Shown here in pieces: positions 27,965-40,066 of a DNA stretch of 64,000 nucleotides. The number at the start of each line of letters is the position of its first letter. The stretch's first letter is position 1. Where the stretch lies: NCBI RefSeq assembly GCF_040054535.1, contig NC_090792.1, positions 6,060,001-6,124,000 on the forward strand. Direction: 5' to 3'. Source of the stretch: Antennarius striatus. Its lineage: Eukaryota; Chordata; Actinopteri; Lophiiformes; Antennariidae. A program made the position numbers and the translations under genes. The notes beneath the pieces were generated by a model. It did not search any database and had not been told where the DNA came from. It saw only the letters and a list, made by a program, of their open reading frames with translations.

Positions 27965-28871
27965 TATCCCCACTATATATTTAAATAAGCTTGCTTGAAA
28001 ACCTCACAATGTCACGCTTTTTACCTCCACCCACTACCTGTCAATCATGGCGCCCAACCAATCACGGCACATCTGCCAGAGGGAATCACGTGAACAATAT
28101 TGCGTAAGGCATCGGGCTGCGAGGTTCTTTGTTGCAATTGCGCCTTTCGTCCACACGACAACGCAGATATCCAGGACAAATACAATGGTCAAAGTGAAGT
28201 TTTTTGAAAATGCCGGATATGCATTGTCCTGTGGACGCTGTAACCGGAACTTTTTCTTTCCGGGGGACATCTCTGCGACGAGAACTGCTGTGACATTAGT
28301 GTGTGTGACCCATGTCTACATGTACACACAGAATGGACGGAGTTAAAACCGGCTATTTTCTGACGTACAACAGCTCCACGTGGAAGACACATTCAAACAC
28401 ATGCTTGACAGTTGGATATTTGTTCTTCTGTTTCTTTCTTTATGAGTCATAAAGTTTATATATTTATTTATTCATTCATTCATTCACATTCCTCATTCAC
28501 ACCAGTTTTGGACTTCCCATTTAACATAATTTTAGAGTGTCATAACTGTTTCAACAATTTTCATGTTTTTGAGCAGAGAGTCCAAACAGCAGGAACAACA
28601 CAGAAAACGGCAACAAATTCTAAGTGGAACTAGTTGGCTAGCACGAACAGTCTGTCAAGCTATGGTTTCCATTTGGGATGGGATAATCAATGTAGTATCC
28701 AAAATGCTCCTCAGGCATCGGTCTTTACATTTGTTTTCATATGTTTAGCATGAAGTCTGATAGTATTGTTTTATCGTGGAATTCCCACGGGTTCCCACAC
28801 ATACAAGCACTAGCGGAAACCCCACCAGATTATATACATATATATATATACATATATATATATGTGTATAT

Positions 28872-28944
<73 letters not shown>

Positions 28945-29184
28945 TATATGTCTGTCTCGTAAGTCTTTTAAATTTTGTCTAGTCAAATTCACAAGACCTA
29001 CACACAATTTTCAGTTTATAAATACTACTTTAACTCTGAATTATAAATTATATCATGTTTCATGCACTTATATACGTAACTCTCTATCACCTTTAAAATA
29101 TTGTATAATGTTTTTCTGTTTGCTAGAGCAGGTCAGGCTCTAAACAAAAAATAAACAAACACAGGTCGTACTCACATCAGCCAT
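25094..29184 (-). CDS. lamtor3: LAMTOR3 (MP1), Ragulator complex subunit
   Basis: Six coding exons, in order 29176-29184, 27593-27627, 27449-27507, 26631-26764, 26144-26207 and 25094-25167, give 124 residues, the same length as the human protein. The first exon codes only M-A-D. Then come [91 protein letters not shown] and the end [19 protein letters not shown]. All introns are GT-AG and phases join without a break. This roadblock-fold protein pairs with LAMTOR2 in the Ragulator on late endosomes and lysosomes, anchoring Rag GTPases for mTORC1 and scaffolding MEK1-ERK. It is tail-to-tail with dapp1, as in mammals. No lesion is seen. Confidence 0.97.
27914..27963. repeat. (TA)n-(CA)n microsatellite
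   Basis: About 17 TA units followed by about 7 CA units, in lamtor3 intron 1 and next to the Helitron-like repeat. Confidence 0.95.
27968..28815 (+). mobile_element. Helitron-like non-autonomous repeat
   Basis: Starts TCCCCACTATATATTTAAAT after an A and matches, in opposite orientation, the copy at 62372-63044 along most of its length: the GAAAACCTCAC block, CACCCACTACCTGTC, CGACGAGAACTGC and AACTCCGTCC-like blocks. The terminal region GGAATTCCCACGGGTTCCC precedes CTAG near 28812-28815, as expected for a Helitron 3' end, but here about 13 extra bases intervene. Short open frames (28047-28346) are shared between copies but look non-coding. Confidence 0.6.
28829..28945. repeat. Compound (TA)n/(CA)n microsatellite
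   Basis: Irregular TATA/TGTA units followed by about 11 CA units. It lies next to the Helitron-like repeat end. Confidence 0.95.
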
Positions 29185-29533
29185 GGCAGCTAATGTTTTA
29201 TCTCTTTATCCCCACCTTTCCGTTACTGTGAATAGAAAACAGCTTCCAGTAAATGTCCTCGATCATAAACAGGAACACAGAATGCCACTTTAAGCAAACC
29301 TTGGGTGTTGACATCAATAGCATGCTAACATGTTAGCTAATAATAAAAGCAGCTTGCGATACTCAGCTGTTACTCCCTACACAAAATAAAATGTATCTAC
29401 GTTTATTTACGCAAGCTAAAATTTACCTAGAATTCATGCCAACATCACACAAACGGATGTCTTACATGTCAGATAACGTCGGACAGCTTCACTTCAAACT
29501 GAGGAAGAACAACAATCACATGACAAACGTTTT

Positions 29534-29578
29534 ACTTCCGGCTCTTGAAGGCGTGATGACGACAGGCACTACTGCGCA
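29534..29578. promoter_or_regulatory. Possible lamtor3 promoter motifs
   Basis: ACTTCCGG (29534-29541, ETS core) and TGCGCA within ACTGCGCAGC (29573-29578, NRF1-like half site) lie about 350-390 bp upstream of the lamtor3 ATG, in a locally GC-rich stretch (29530-29630). Housekeeping promoters often carry these motifs. No start site can be read directly. Confidence 0.35.
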
Positions 29579-29893
29579 GCGCCTCCGCAGGGCGTTCCTT
29601 CTTGATTGTTCGAACGCGTTTTTATGCCACCAGCCGCTGAGTTGAAATTATTCTCAGTTCCGACCAAAATCCATTTAATATTAATAGTGTATATATCAAT
29701 CATTTATGTCTGTGTATCATTTGGTAATTCAATTGCAACCTCAGAATTGGATATAAAAATAACCAGGAGTGGTCATTTGATTTTTTATATTAAAATACAA
29801 GGACCAAAATTGTTTTTGTTCTTGAAAAACAGAAAAAACAAACATCAATTAACAAACACAAAAAAATATAATTTTTATCGGTTTTCTGAAAAC

Positions 29894-30495
29894 TACGGCA
29901 GCGTAGAGCTGCCAGACCAAGAAAATAAAAACCGGGACGTATCACGTTATTTCGTGATACGTATCACGTTATTTCGTGATACGTATCACGTTATTTCGTG
30001 TTCGTGATACTATCACGAAATAACGTGATACGACTTTTTCTAAGTGGTTTCATTTACTGTCTGCTGGCCATCAGTAAATCATGGCTCCTTTACATGATGC
30101 CATTGAATTATATTTCATGCTTGGCTTGAGACATGGTGAGATTTTACAGTTATTGGGCTCCGTGGATGAAATTTATATAAGACGACATTTGAAAAAGATG
30201 GGGGTATACCGGAGGAAAAACGAGTCGGACCCTCTTGAGGTAGTGTCGTTCCTCATTGATGAGCTGGAGGGACACAGCCGGCTGCATGGATACAAGCTCC
30301 ATCATCTCAACATAACATTCATTCATTCATTCATCTTCTAAACCGCTTAATCCGCAAACGCAGGTCGCGGGGTCAAAATAACATCTTATCACGAAATAAC
30401 GTGATACTATCACGAAATAACGAGATACGTATCACGAAATAACGTGATACGTCCCGGTATTTATTTTCTTGGTCTGGCAGCTCTACGCTTCCGTA
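29894..30495 (+). mobile_element. 602-bp DNA transposon with palindrome-array inverted ends
   Basis: The ends are inverted copies of about 65 bp: TACGGCAGCGTAGAGCTGCC on the left and TACGGAAGCGTAGAGCTGCC on the right in reverse, continuing CAGACCAAGAAAATAAA and CCGGGACGTATCACG. Inside each end is a small array of a 22-bp hairpin unit, arms GTATCACG and CGTGATAC around TTATTT: three or more units at 29939-30030 and three at 30385-30452 in inverse orientation. Between them lies an integrase-like N-terminal fragment. No clear target duplication was found; the flanks share AAAAC-like bases. Confidence 0.8.
30081..30341 (+). pseudogene. Integrase-like protein, N-terminal fragment
   Basis: An 86-codon frame starting ATG with LHDAIELYFMLGLRHGEILQ, RRHLKKMGVYRRKNESDPLE and SRLHGYKLHHL. 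This matches the N-terminal DNA-binding part of a fish protein family with an rve (DDE integrase) core downstream. The family's usual HGYK-hHLrCI block is cut after HHL by a simple CATT-rich repeat (30315-30375). The catalytic core with its three acidic residues is absent. It lies wholly inside the palindrome-ended element, so it is the leftover of that element's gene. The family link is from memory and needs a search. Confidence 0.6.
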
Positions 30496-30565
30496 AAAAA
30501 CAGATAAAGTAATGTATGAAATAACACAATAACATCTCCTTGTGTGTCTTCAGAGTAATTTTAGA

Positions 30566-30808
30566 CAAGGCATGGGCAACCTACTGGCCACAGGCCAAGT
30601 ACAACCAGTTAGGGTTTGTAATCCAGCCCGTAAAACTTGTTTAAACTATACAATTAATTTCATGAAATGCAGTTGTAAAATTACCATAAGCCTTCCGTAA
30701 GTATGTTTTGCTTTCTGTTAAAGGCCAAAAATGTTTTTTTAATGGTTTTTACACGTCATTTCCATTAGTACAATAAACTTCCATTTGCTCTTCAACTGGC
30801 CCACCTGG
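30566..30808. repeat. hAT-like end fragment
   Basis: Begins CAAGGCATGGGCAACCTACT and GGCCACAGGCCAAG, a fish hAT terminal theme. A related inverted end occurs at 52205-52262. It is cut on the right by the RTE copy. Confidence 0.4.
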
Positions 30809-31801
30809 CAAGTGGCAGAGAAGTATGTTGGAGCGGTGCAGGACATGTATGAGGACTGTAAGACAGTGGTGAGGTGTGCTGTAGGTGTGACAGAGGACTT
30901 CAAGTTGGAGGTGGGACTGCATCAGAGATCAGCTCTGAGCCCCTTCTTGTTCGCTATGGTGATGGACAGGCTGACAGATGAGGTCAGACAGGAATCGCCA
31001 TGGACTATGATGTTTGCAGATGACATTGTAATCTGCAGTGAGAGCAGGGAACAGGTACAGGAGAAGCTAGAGAGGTGGAGGTTTGTCCTGGAAAGGAGAG
31101 AAATGAAGGTTAGCCGCAGTAAGACAAAATACATGTGTGTGAATGAGAGGGACCCAAGTGGAAGAGTGGGGTTACAGGGAGAAGAGATCAAGAAGGTTGA
31201 TGATTTTAAGTACTTAGGGTCAACAGTCCAGAGCAATGGAGAGTGTGGAAAAGAGGTGAAAAACTGTGTACAGGCAGGATGGAACGGGTGGAGAAAAGTG
31301 TCAGGTGTGATGTGTGATAGAAGAGTTTCAGCTAATATGAAAGGAAAGGTGTACAAAACTGTGGTGAGACCAGCAATGTTGTTTGGTCTAGAGACAGTGT
31401 CACTGAGGAAAAGACAGGAGGCAGAGTTGCAGGTAGCAGAGATGAAGATGCTGAGGTTCTCTCTAGGAGTGACCAGGAAGGATAGGATCAGGAATGAGTA
31501 CATCAGAGGGACAGCACATGTTAGAGGTTTTGGAGACAAAGTCAGAGAGGCCAGACTGAGATGGTTTGGACATGTCCAGAGGAGAGATAGTGAATATATT
31601 GGTAGAAGGATGCTGAGTTTTGAACTGCCAGGCAGGAGGCCTAGAGGAAGACCAAAGAGGAGGTTTATGGATGTAATGAGGGAGGACATGAAGGTAGTTG
31701 GTGTGAGAGAAGAGGATGCAAAGGACAGGGTTAGATGGAGGCAATTGATTCGCTGTGGCGACCCCTGAAGGGAAAAGCCGAAAGGAAAACAAGAAGAAGA
31801 A
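30809..31801 (+). mobile_element. RTE-clade LINE, 5'-truncated, open 3' half of reverse transcriptase
   Basis: Starts abruptly within the reverse transcriptase and runs to the short GAAGGGAAAAGCCGAAAGG tail. The frame is open without a break to 31768 (about 320 codons inside the element). It includes MFADDIVICSESREQ (catalytic FADD), GWNGWRKVSGVMCDRR and [18 protein letters not shown]. The upstream RT fingers and the endonuclease are missing, as expected from incomplete reverse transcription, so it is dead on arrival. It appears younger than the copy at 14364 because it has no stops. Confidence 0.92.
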
Positions 31802-32033
31802 TGATAAAAGTGATATCCCTCAGGGTTAGGGTTAATTAACCATGCAAATATGATGATTCATGCAACAGTTAAATTATTTTGCTTGACATTTTAAGTCTAG
31901 ACAGAGACACTGCATATTTCGTTAGCTGAGACTGAAACAAGGCGCACTCATGGGTTGTCATATGTTTGAGGCCAAGTGTAAATATAGCCAACTATTAATG
32001 GAACATACTGTGCTTCACAAGTTCTCTGCCCAG

Positions 32034-32105
32034 ACAACACTGAACAACTTCGTGAAGTGGATGAGGCTTTTTCCACATTTGGCTGAACACTACAAACTCA
32101 AACAG
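32034..32105 (+). other. Possible 5' UTR exon of the yipf7-like gene
   Basis: A 72-base stretch between a pyrimidine-rich acceptor (TCTCTGCCCAG) and a GTAAAT donor. Its open frame does not join in phase with the ATG of the next exon at 32497, so if real it is untranslated. Confidence 0.3.
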
Positions 32106-32497
32106 GTAAATTTATAGAGGAACAAAGAAGAGAAAATGTTAGTGAATGGCTTGAATGCCATCTGCTCATAATTATCAAAGATTCTTGATATTGTTTTCAC
32201 AAAGCTGAAAGCAGTCATCATTAGAATCAAAAAAGATATGCACTGTAATATTTATCAGTCTCGGTCACAGAGCGGTGGGCCTGAGGGGGATGTTCGTAAA
32301 CATGTGGGAAAAGAACATTCACATGTCTAGTAGAAATTATATTTTTCATTAAAAGAATTTTGATTTGGTAATCACATGTCACAAATGAAGTTAACAAGTT
32401 GATCTTTTATGAAAATGAAATAAGATCTTTTAATGAATAGTTGTTTACCGTTTAAAGCTAAAGACTAATTTAATCTTGACTCGTACTTTTGTTTAGC

Positions 32498-34239
<1,742 letters not shown>

Positions 34240-35599
34240 CTGTCCCCTGATTAGACAGTGGGGAATTGTTTTTCAAGAAAACTGATTTACTCTCTTTTGT
34301 TTTGCCTCCCTCACAAACTTCAAACATAATCAGTCTACCCATTCAGGTATTGTCTGGTTTAGACTGAATCTGCTGGATGATCGCATTTTACTGGATGTCA
34401 GAAATTTAATTCACAGGAGTGTCTAATGGTTCATACACAGAAAGCCAAAATATATTTATAAGTTTATTATAAATTCATGATACTGTATATGGATTCTGTA
34501 ACCTGTTAAAAATTGTAAAATTACAATTTGGGCTAATCACATTAATTTCTAGACCCAGGGATAAATCCCACTGAGGTCATTGTCAAGTATAAATGATTTC
34601 ATCAGATCAGCTAAGCGTAAGTATCAACTTTCATAATATTCTCATTCTACTCAATTACGTTATGAACAAGATCTGAAATGCTGTTTAGGATCAAATACAT
34701 TAGAATGTGAGAAAAAAAATTGGATTCTGGATACACAGATGAAGCTGCAGGAGTTTACTGCCCCGACATCTCAGCCACAATCTGTTGGTATTTTTCACAG
34801 ATGGAGGGAGCCAAGACACTTCACTCAACTAAAAGTCCTAAATCCACAATATGAAGTACATTGCAAGTAAACAAGTTTACAAACAAAACTCAAAGTGGAA
34901 GCAAAGACATTTTTATTGTCATACACTGGAATGAGTGAGTACTGTTTCATGCAGATTAACATTGATTTGCACTGTATTAGCATGTAATAGTATTGTTATA
35001 AGGGTAGAATCCTACAACTGATTACAAGATATAACTGCATGGGTAAATACATTTAAAAAAATTACTGAAATACTGAGAGCAATGTTCCAGCTTTGAAGGA
35101 AAAGCAACAATAACAGGGTATTTTCTTATTTGATAAAGCAAACCGCAGGAGAAAGATGACACATCTCTGTCTCATCCACACAGCAGAACCCCAGTTAAGG
35201 TTCTAGGTCCTGGTTCATGTCAGATGCTAGTTTCAGGTTGTTCTCTGAATTACCAACTGGAAACAAACAAGGAAAAGATTAGGATTGGGTCATTTAAAGA
35301 ATTACTACGTTAAGATTGTGTCTCACATCATTCTGAATTGTTTAAATTAAATCATAAATAGATTCTACACATTTGTATCTGATTATATGCAAACATTTGC
35401 TAGTTTTATTTGTTGACCACTGTATAAAAATATTGTGATTATAATCACTCATTGGCTGCCAACGCTTTGTAGCAATCAATTTCCTTAACCTTCTCCAATG
35501 TTCTAGACATTTATTGTTTTTTTTCTGTTCTCGATTAATCCCAAAATGCTTTCCTCAGAGCGACATAATGTTCGCTCACGGGTGAGCTCTATCATACCC

Positions 35600-35846
35600 A
35601 AACAATGTTGCATTGTAAGATACCACGACTTACAGACGTCTTGAAGACCAGACATCGCCCAGCCATCGGCGGTTCGCTCCTGCCAAGGCCTCCTCTGAGT
35701 GTGAGCGCCTCGGCAGTGGCTGGGAGCTCACCTCCCAACCACTGCCGAGGCGCCCTTGAGCAAGGTGCCGTCCCCCCCACAAGCTGCTCATTTGGGGCAC
35801 GATCCCTCACGCGACCCTTCACTCTGCCTCCCCTACCTATAAACAC
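35600..35846 (+). repeat. tRNA-derived SINE copy
   Basis: Contains GTCTTGAAGACCAGACATCG, CAGCCATCGGCGGTTCG (B box area) and the shared CCCTTGAGCAAGGTGCCGTC body, ending against the MITE at 35847. It lies in the last slirp intron side, next to the final exon. Confidence 0.75.
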
Positions 35847-36384
35847 CGTATTGGCCTGATTATAAGACAGTGTTTTTCGCACTGAAATAAGACTGAAAAA
35901 GTGGGGGTCGTCTTATATCTGGGGTCTAGACTTTATACCCATTCACAACGCTAGATGGCGCCAGATATCTTTAAAGCAACTGCTGAACTTCATTCCCCAG
36001 GCCAAAGCGAACCCCTGTCACGAAGAAGAAAAATAGTGGTAGCACAAAGAAGAAAAACAAAAAATAGCGATAAGAAAGAAAAGAGAAGAATATAAGAGGA
36101 GCGATAACAGAAAATGGAAACGTAGCGACAATCTGGAGAAAAGTGGGTCGAACATCGGCCAGGTTAACCGGCAGCTGTGATAGACAGTTTTTGCAAAATT
36201 GAATGAGGCAAAGTAACATGCTTTTTCTCTCAACTATATTGTTATCATTTGTTTCAAATGTACTGTAATTATTTTCTGTATAAAAATTAAATTTGGTGTT
36301 TAAAAAGTGTTTTTTCAAACTTGAGTCTTGAAAAAGAGGGGGTCGTCTTATAATCAGGGTCGTCTTATATTCGGACCAATACGG
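35847..36384. mobile_element. MITE with CCGTATTGG ends
   Basis: A 538-bp element. Left end CCGTATTGGCCTGATTATAA; right end in reverse CCGTATTGGTCCGAATATAA. The inner edges repeat GGGGGTCGTCTTATA near both ends (35905 and 36340). TA follows the right end (36385-36386). The left neighbour is CA, so one side of the duplication is changed or trimmed. The terminal style is pogo/Tigger-like. No coding capacity. Confidence 0.75.
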
Positions 36385-36638
36385 TAAGCTCTATACAGAT
36401 AAAGGTTGATTATCATCATGCCTCCGAAACAGATACAAAAATTGTAGAAAAAGCAAGTGACAATGAGTGCTATCTTGCAAGAAAAATAATCAAAAGTTAA
36501 TGAAGTAAAAAAGAGATATTTCTGAAATTTGTTTGGAGAAGTCTCTGTCAGCTTGGTGCAGTGTCCAAAGGAGAATACAGTATATGAATTAAAGTCAAAG
36601 AAAACTATTGCTTAGCATTTTATTTTACATTTACAGTA

Positions 36639-38468
36639 CAGTATTTTCTGCACTATAAGGCGCACTGGACTATAGGGCGCACCCTTAATAATTTGTTTGT
36701 TTTATAATTTATTCTATATACAAAGCGCACCGGATTATAAAGCGCAATAAATATAATGCATTTGATAAACTGCAGCGACTGTAGTTGCACAATCCGTCCA
36801 CTAGATAGAGCCGCGCTGCTCAGACAGTCATGATTGAATTCATGACTTCCTGACTACCTTTGAATGGCCCCTACTTTTATGTCAATAAGCCATTCTGAGC
36901 CTCATCAAGGCAAAGTGATCAAGTGATCACTTTGCAAGTGACACAAACTAAATATAGTTATGTTAGAAGCCTATGGCAAACTTTTTTGAGTTCAAAATCA
37001 AATTCAATGAGCATTTTTTTGGGGTTTTTATGTACAATAAAATACAATTTGTTCCATTTTCGATTTGATTGCGTGTCTATTTGGGCCCAAAAAATGCCTT
37101 TGAAGAGTGACACAAACTATAAAATTATGTTAGAAGCCTATGGTTCAAAGAGTTCAAAATGAATTTGATCAGCATGTTTGTGGTTTTTATGTGCAATTAC
37201 ATAACATTTTTCCATTTCCGAATTTGACTGTGTGTGTGTATTTTGCCCCAATATGTCAATATAGTAAGTTATATGGAAATAAAAACTCTCTTCATATAGC
37301 TGAAGTTGTGCTGAAGATAAACATGGGGGCAGCAGTGGCTCAGCGGTATAGCAGATGTCTTGAAGACGGATCGCCCAGCCATCGGTGGATTGATTCCCGC
37401 TCCCGCCATGTCATCCCTTGGAGTGTGAGCTGACAGTGGGAGGTTTCCGCTCACCTCCCAGCCACTGCCAGGCGCCCTTGAGCAAGGCGCCGTCCCCACC
37501 ACAAGCTGCTCATTTGGGGCGCGACCTCCGAGCGCGACCCGTCACTCTTCCTCCCCTGGACTAACTGCATGATTACAGGCCCCTAGTGTGCTGTGTTTCA
37601 GGGGCCTTGTTCACAACACTGTGTGTGATGTGCTAAAAACTAACACAAATGCATGTACTGAGAGTGTAAAGAAAATTTCCCCTCTGGGGATCAATAAAAT
37701 TTGAATTATTATTATTATACCAAGCATGGGTATGTTAAATCATTTTAATGTGGTAATAGAGACAAATATCAAAAGTACCAAAAAACGGCCAAAATAGGTC
37801 AGGGCTGTAAGGGTTAACGTCGGTGTCTCACAGCCGTGTATCTCACAGCACGTCGCTGCAGACAGAATACAAAAGCCTCAATGCGCCCCTCCGCCGCCCC
37901 CCCAGAGCTATCAACTACATTTGCAAATCTATGCAGCACAACAGAAACGCAGTGACTCTGCTCTTGAAATTTCAGAAAAGGCTGGACGTTCAGCTTTGAG
38001 GGTCTTTCATTCACCTTTATGCCAGTTTCTCCGTGTGTTTCCACACATTAAATTCCAGATGACAGCACAATGGCATTTTTAAGACCAATTAAGTTTAAAG
38101 TGGATTATTTCCAGTGCCACTGTAGTTGGAAAATACTGAGGTCAGTCAGTTAGTCATACTTCATTAATAGAGTTGTTAAAAGTTCCTTATGTTTTGCTAC
38201 GCAATCACCAGTGCTCCCACAGGCTGGTCTGCCGTCTAAGAGCAGGTTCAGTCAGAGTGGGCGTGGGCCCGAGTGCCTTGTGAGGGAGCTCCTCTGGTGG
38301 CGGAGTGCGGCATGACTGGCGGCTGGACTGCCGGCTTTTTTTCAGCGATCATGTTTTTAACCAGTATTAATATGAATATTAATCCATATACAAGTTGCAC
38401 CGGACTATAAGGCCCACTACAGGTTTATAAGAAAATTTTAGGTGTGCCTTATAGTCCGGAAAATACTG
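36639..38468. mobile_element. pogo/Tigger-like MITE split by other insertions
   Basis: The left end CAGTATTTTCTGCACTATAA follows TA (36637-36638). The right end, in reverse CAGTATTTTCCGGACTATAA, is followed by TA (38469-38470). The part 37815-38468 matches 1-1399 and, inverted, 59239-59950. The middle (about 36800-37814) holds unrelated sequence: two copies of a GTGACACAAACTA...TTAGAAGCCTATGG unit about 180 bp apart (from 36939 and 37110), and a SINE (37322-37735). It is inferred to be one element enlarged by insertions. Confidence 0.6.
37322..37735 (+). repeat. tRNA-derived SINE, near full length
   Basis: The head GGGGGCAGCAGTGGCTCAGC (A box area) and GATTGATTCCCGCTCCCGCC (B box area) lead to the shared CTGCCAGGCGCCCTTGAGC body, GATTACAGGCCCCTAGTGTG and a tail GGGGATCAATAAAATTTGAA then (ATT)n. 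Confidence 0.85.
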
Positions 38469-39820
38469 TACTTATATTTCTATTAGACCTGTGGTCCTGT
38501 TTTACGTTATTGTGTTTACGCACTTTTTGTTTTACTAATTTGCATGGTTCTTGCATTTTTGGCATTGAGGACAGTGATATCCTCTTGGTTGGGCAGTTTT
38601 GTCCCTTAAGTATCTACAATGTGTTGTTTGTATTGTCTTGTATGTTTTAAAACGTTAATGCTGATTAAGTGCACCTTGCCCAAGACAAATTTCCCCGTGT
38701 GGGATAATAAAGTATATCCTATCTTATTGATTGAAAAGAAAAAGAAAAAAAACAACTATCATATCTTTATTTCTAAAACTTTTTTGAAATGACTGCCAGG
38801 CTTTAAGATTTTGATAAAACTAATATATAATTTCACTCTTTTTTTCTTTTTACTTAAAGTTATGTTATTAATAAAAACATTAAATTTAACAGTTTTAGTT
38901 CTCATATTGTACTATTGGCAAAACTCAATCCTTGCGTACGGTTCTACCATATATTCTGTTATTATGTTTGGGATACATAAAAGTCATGTTGGGATGCACA
39001 ATTTTTTCTTGAAGAGCATCCCAGGTATGCACTACTTTCTTGAGGTAAAATGAACTCTGTTCAATGTCAACAAATCTATTATTAGTAGTAGTGAAGAACA
39101 TCCGGTTTTTACCTTGGCTCCCTCCAGTTCATGAGGAGCTTTCTGAAGTGCATTGTTCAACCCTTCCTCTGTTGTGAATCCAATAAAGCAGAAGCCTTTG
39201 TGGAAGCCTGTTTCTTTATCCTGGTGTAACACAAAGAACTTCATTACTGTATGGACTAAACAACCAATCATTGGGTAGCCCAGAAAACAGGTGTTTTCTG
39301 TTTACGATCATTTAATCTTTGTAATAGAGTGACAACTTACGAATGGCAGATTACACTTGTTGACTGGTCCAAACTGTCAAAAGTACTCCTTCAGCTCTCC
39401 TGAAGACCAAACAGGAAACCTTTTAGACGTTACATTTTGAAGTTCAGTGTAACCCACACTGAGCTCCTCACTCCTACCTGAACACGTGACCCTGGACCCC
39501 TGCTTCAATTAGTGCCAATAAACTCCGACTTAACATCTGATGACTGCTTTGTGTTTTCCCCGTTTATGATGATTTACGCTGTGCATAACAACTCTCTTAG
39601 ATCAAGCAATAAACATTTTAAAAGCTGAGCTGGACCTTTTCGCGTGTGTGAACTGGTGGCCACACCGGGTGACATTTGAGTCTACAAAGCTTTAATTACG
39701 AGCACATAACTGTATCATTGTGTAGAAATCATGAGACAAAATGTTAAACTAACTGTTCGCAACAGTCCATGGTATCCTCGAAACGAAAAGCTCCAGCCCT
39801 TTTCTCCCTAATGCCGCCAT

Positions 39821-40066
39821 GATTCACCCAACGTCTTCGCCGCTGACCTATAACGGAACTGACGTCAGAAGAGAGGAAACGCTATATGGAAGAATTACAG
39901 CTAAACTAATCTTCACGTCAATTGTTTAAACTTACAATACCTTAATTTATTTTCATTAAGTAGATTATGATTTTTCTACGATTATAAAGAAATAACTAAT
40001 AACAATAATTCTAATAAAAATAACGGGTTGAACTCGAGTTGAAAGGTCGATGACGTCATAGCCAGA
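39821..40066. promoter_or_regulatory. Bidirectional slirp-alkbh1 promoter with two CRE palindromes
   Basis: The start codons of slirp (minus) and alkbh1 (plus) are 246 bp apart. The gap contains two perfect TGACGTCA sites at 39860-39867 and 40051-40058, the consensus for CREB/ATF factors. The first is 40 bp from the slirp ATG, the second 9 bp from the alkbh1 ATG. The middle is AT-rich. A shared promoter is inferred from layout and motifs. Confidence 0.7.

Larger units (their letters stand above)
35195..39820 (-). pseudogene. slirp: SLIRP, RRM protein, with an in-frame stop
   Basis: Exons in order: 39754-39820 (MAALGRKGLELFVSRIPWTV), 39341-39399 (RELKEYF-stop-QFGPVNKCNLPF), 39113-39220 (DKETGFHKGFCFIGFTTEEG...ELEGAK), and a probable last exon from 35256 down. 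Splice sites and phases fit, and the parts align with the single RRM of human SLIRP (109 residues). A TGA interrupts exon 2 between F and Q, where a small residue (G or A) is expected; one base change from GGA would explain it. In the last exon the phase-correct frame stops after LVIQRTT (35233), while another frame one base away reads NNLKLASDMNQDLEP to 35195 and resembles the family's acidic tail, which suggests a 1-base deletion. SLIRP with LRPPRC stabilises mitochondrial mRNAs. Either this copy is decaying or the sequence has two errors. It is head to head with alkbh1, as in human. Confidence 0.8.

Noticed and set aside
28047-28346. 99-codon frame in the lamtor3 intron
   Set aside because: Inside a Helitron-like repeat; the inverse copy at 62729-63013 is frame-shifted relative to it.
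29939-30452. Possible CRISPR array
   Set aside because: Hairpin repeats are directly adjacent, without unique spacers, and are mirrored inside transposon ends in a vertebrate genome.
39359-39361. Selenocysteine at the slirp TGA
   Set aside because: No SECIS element was noticed and SLIRP is not a known selenoprotein; a nonsense change or error is simpler.
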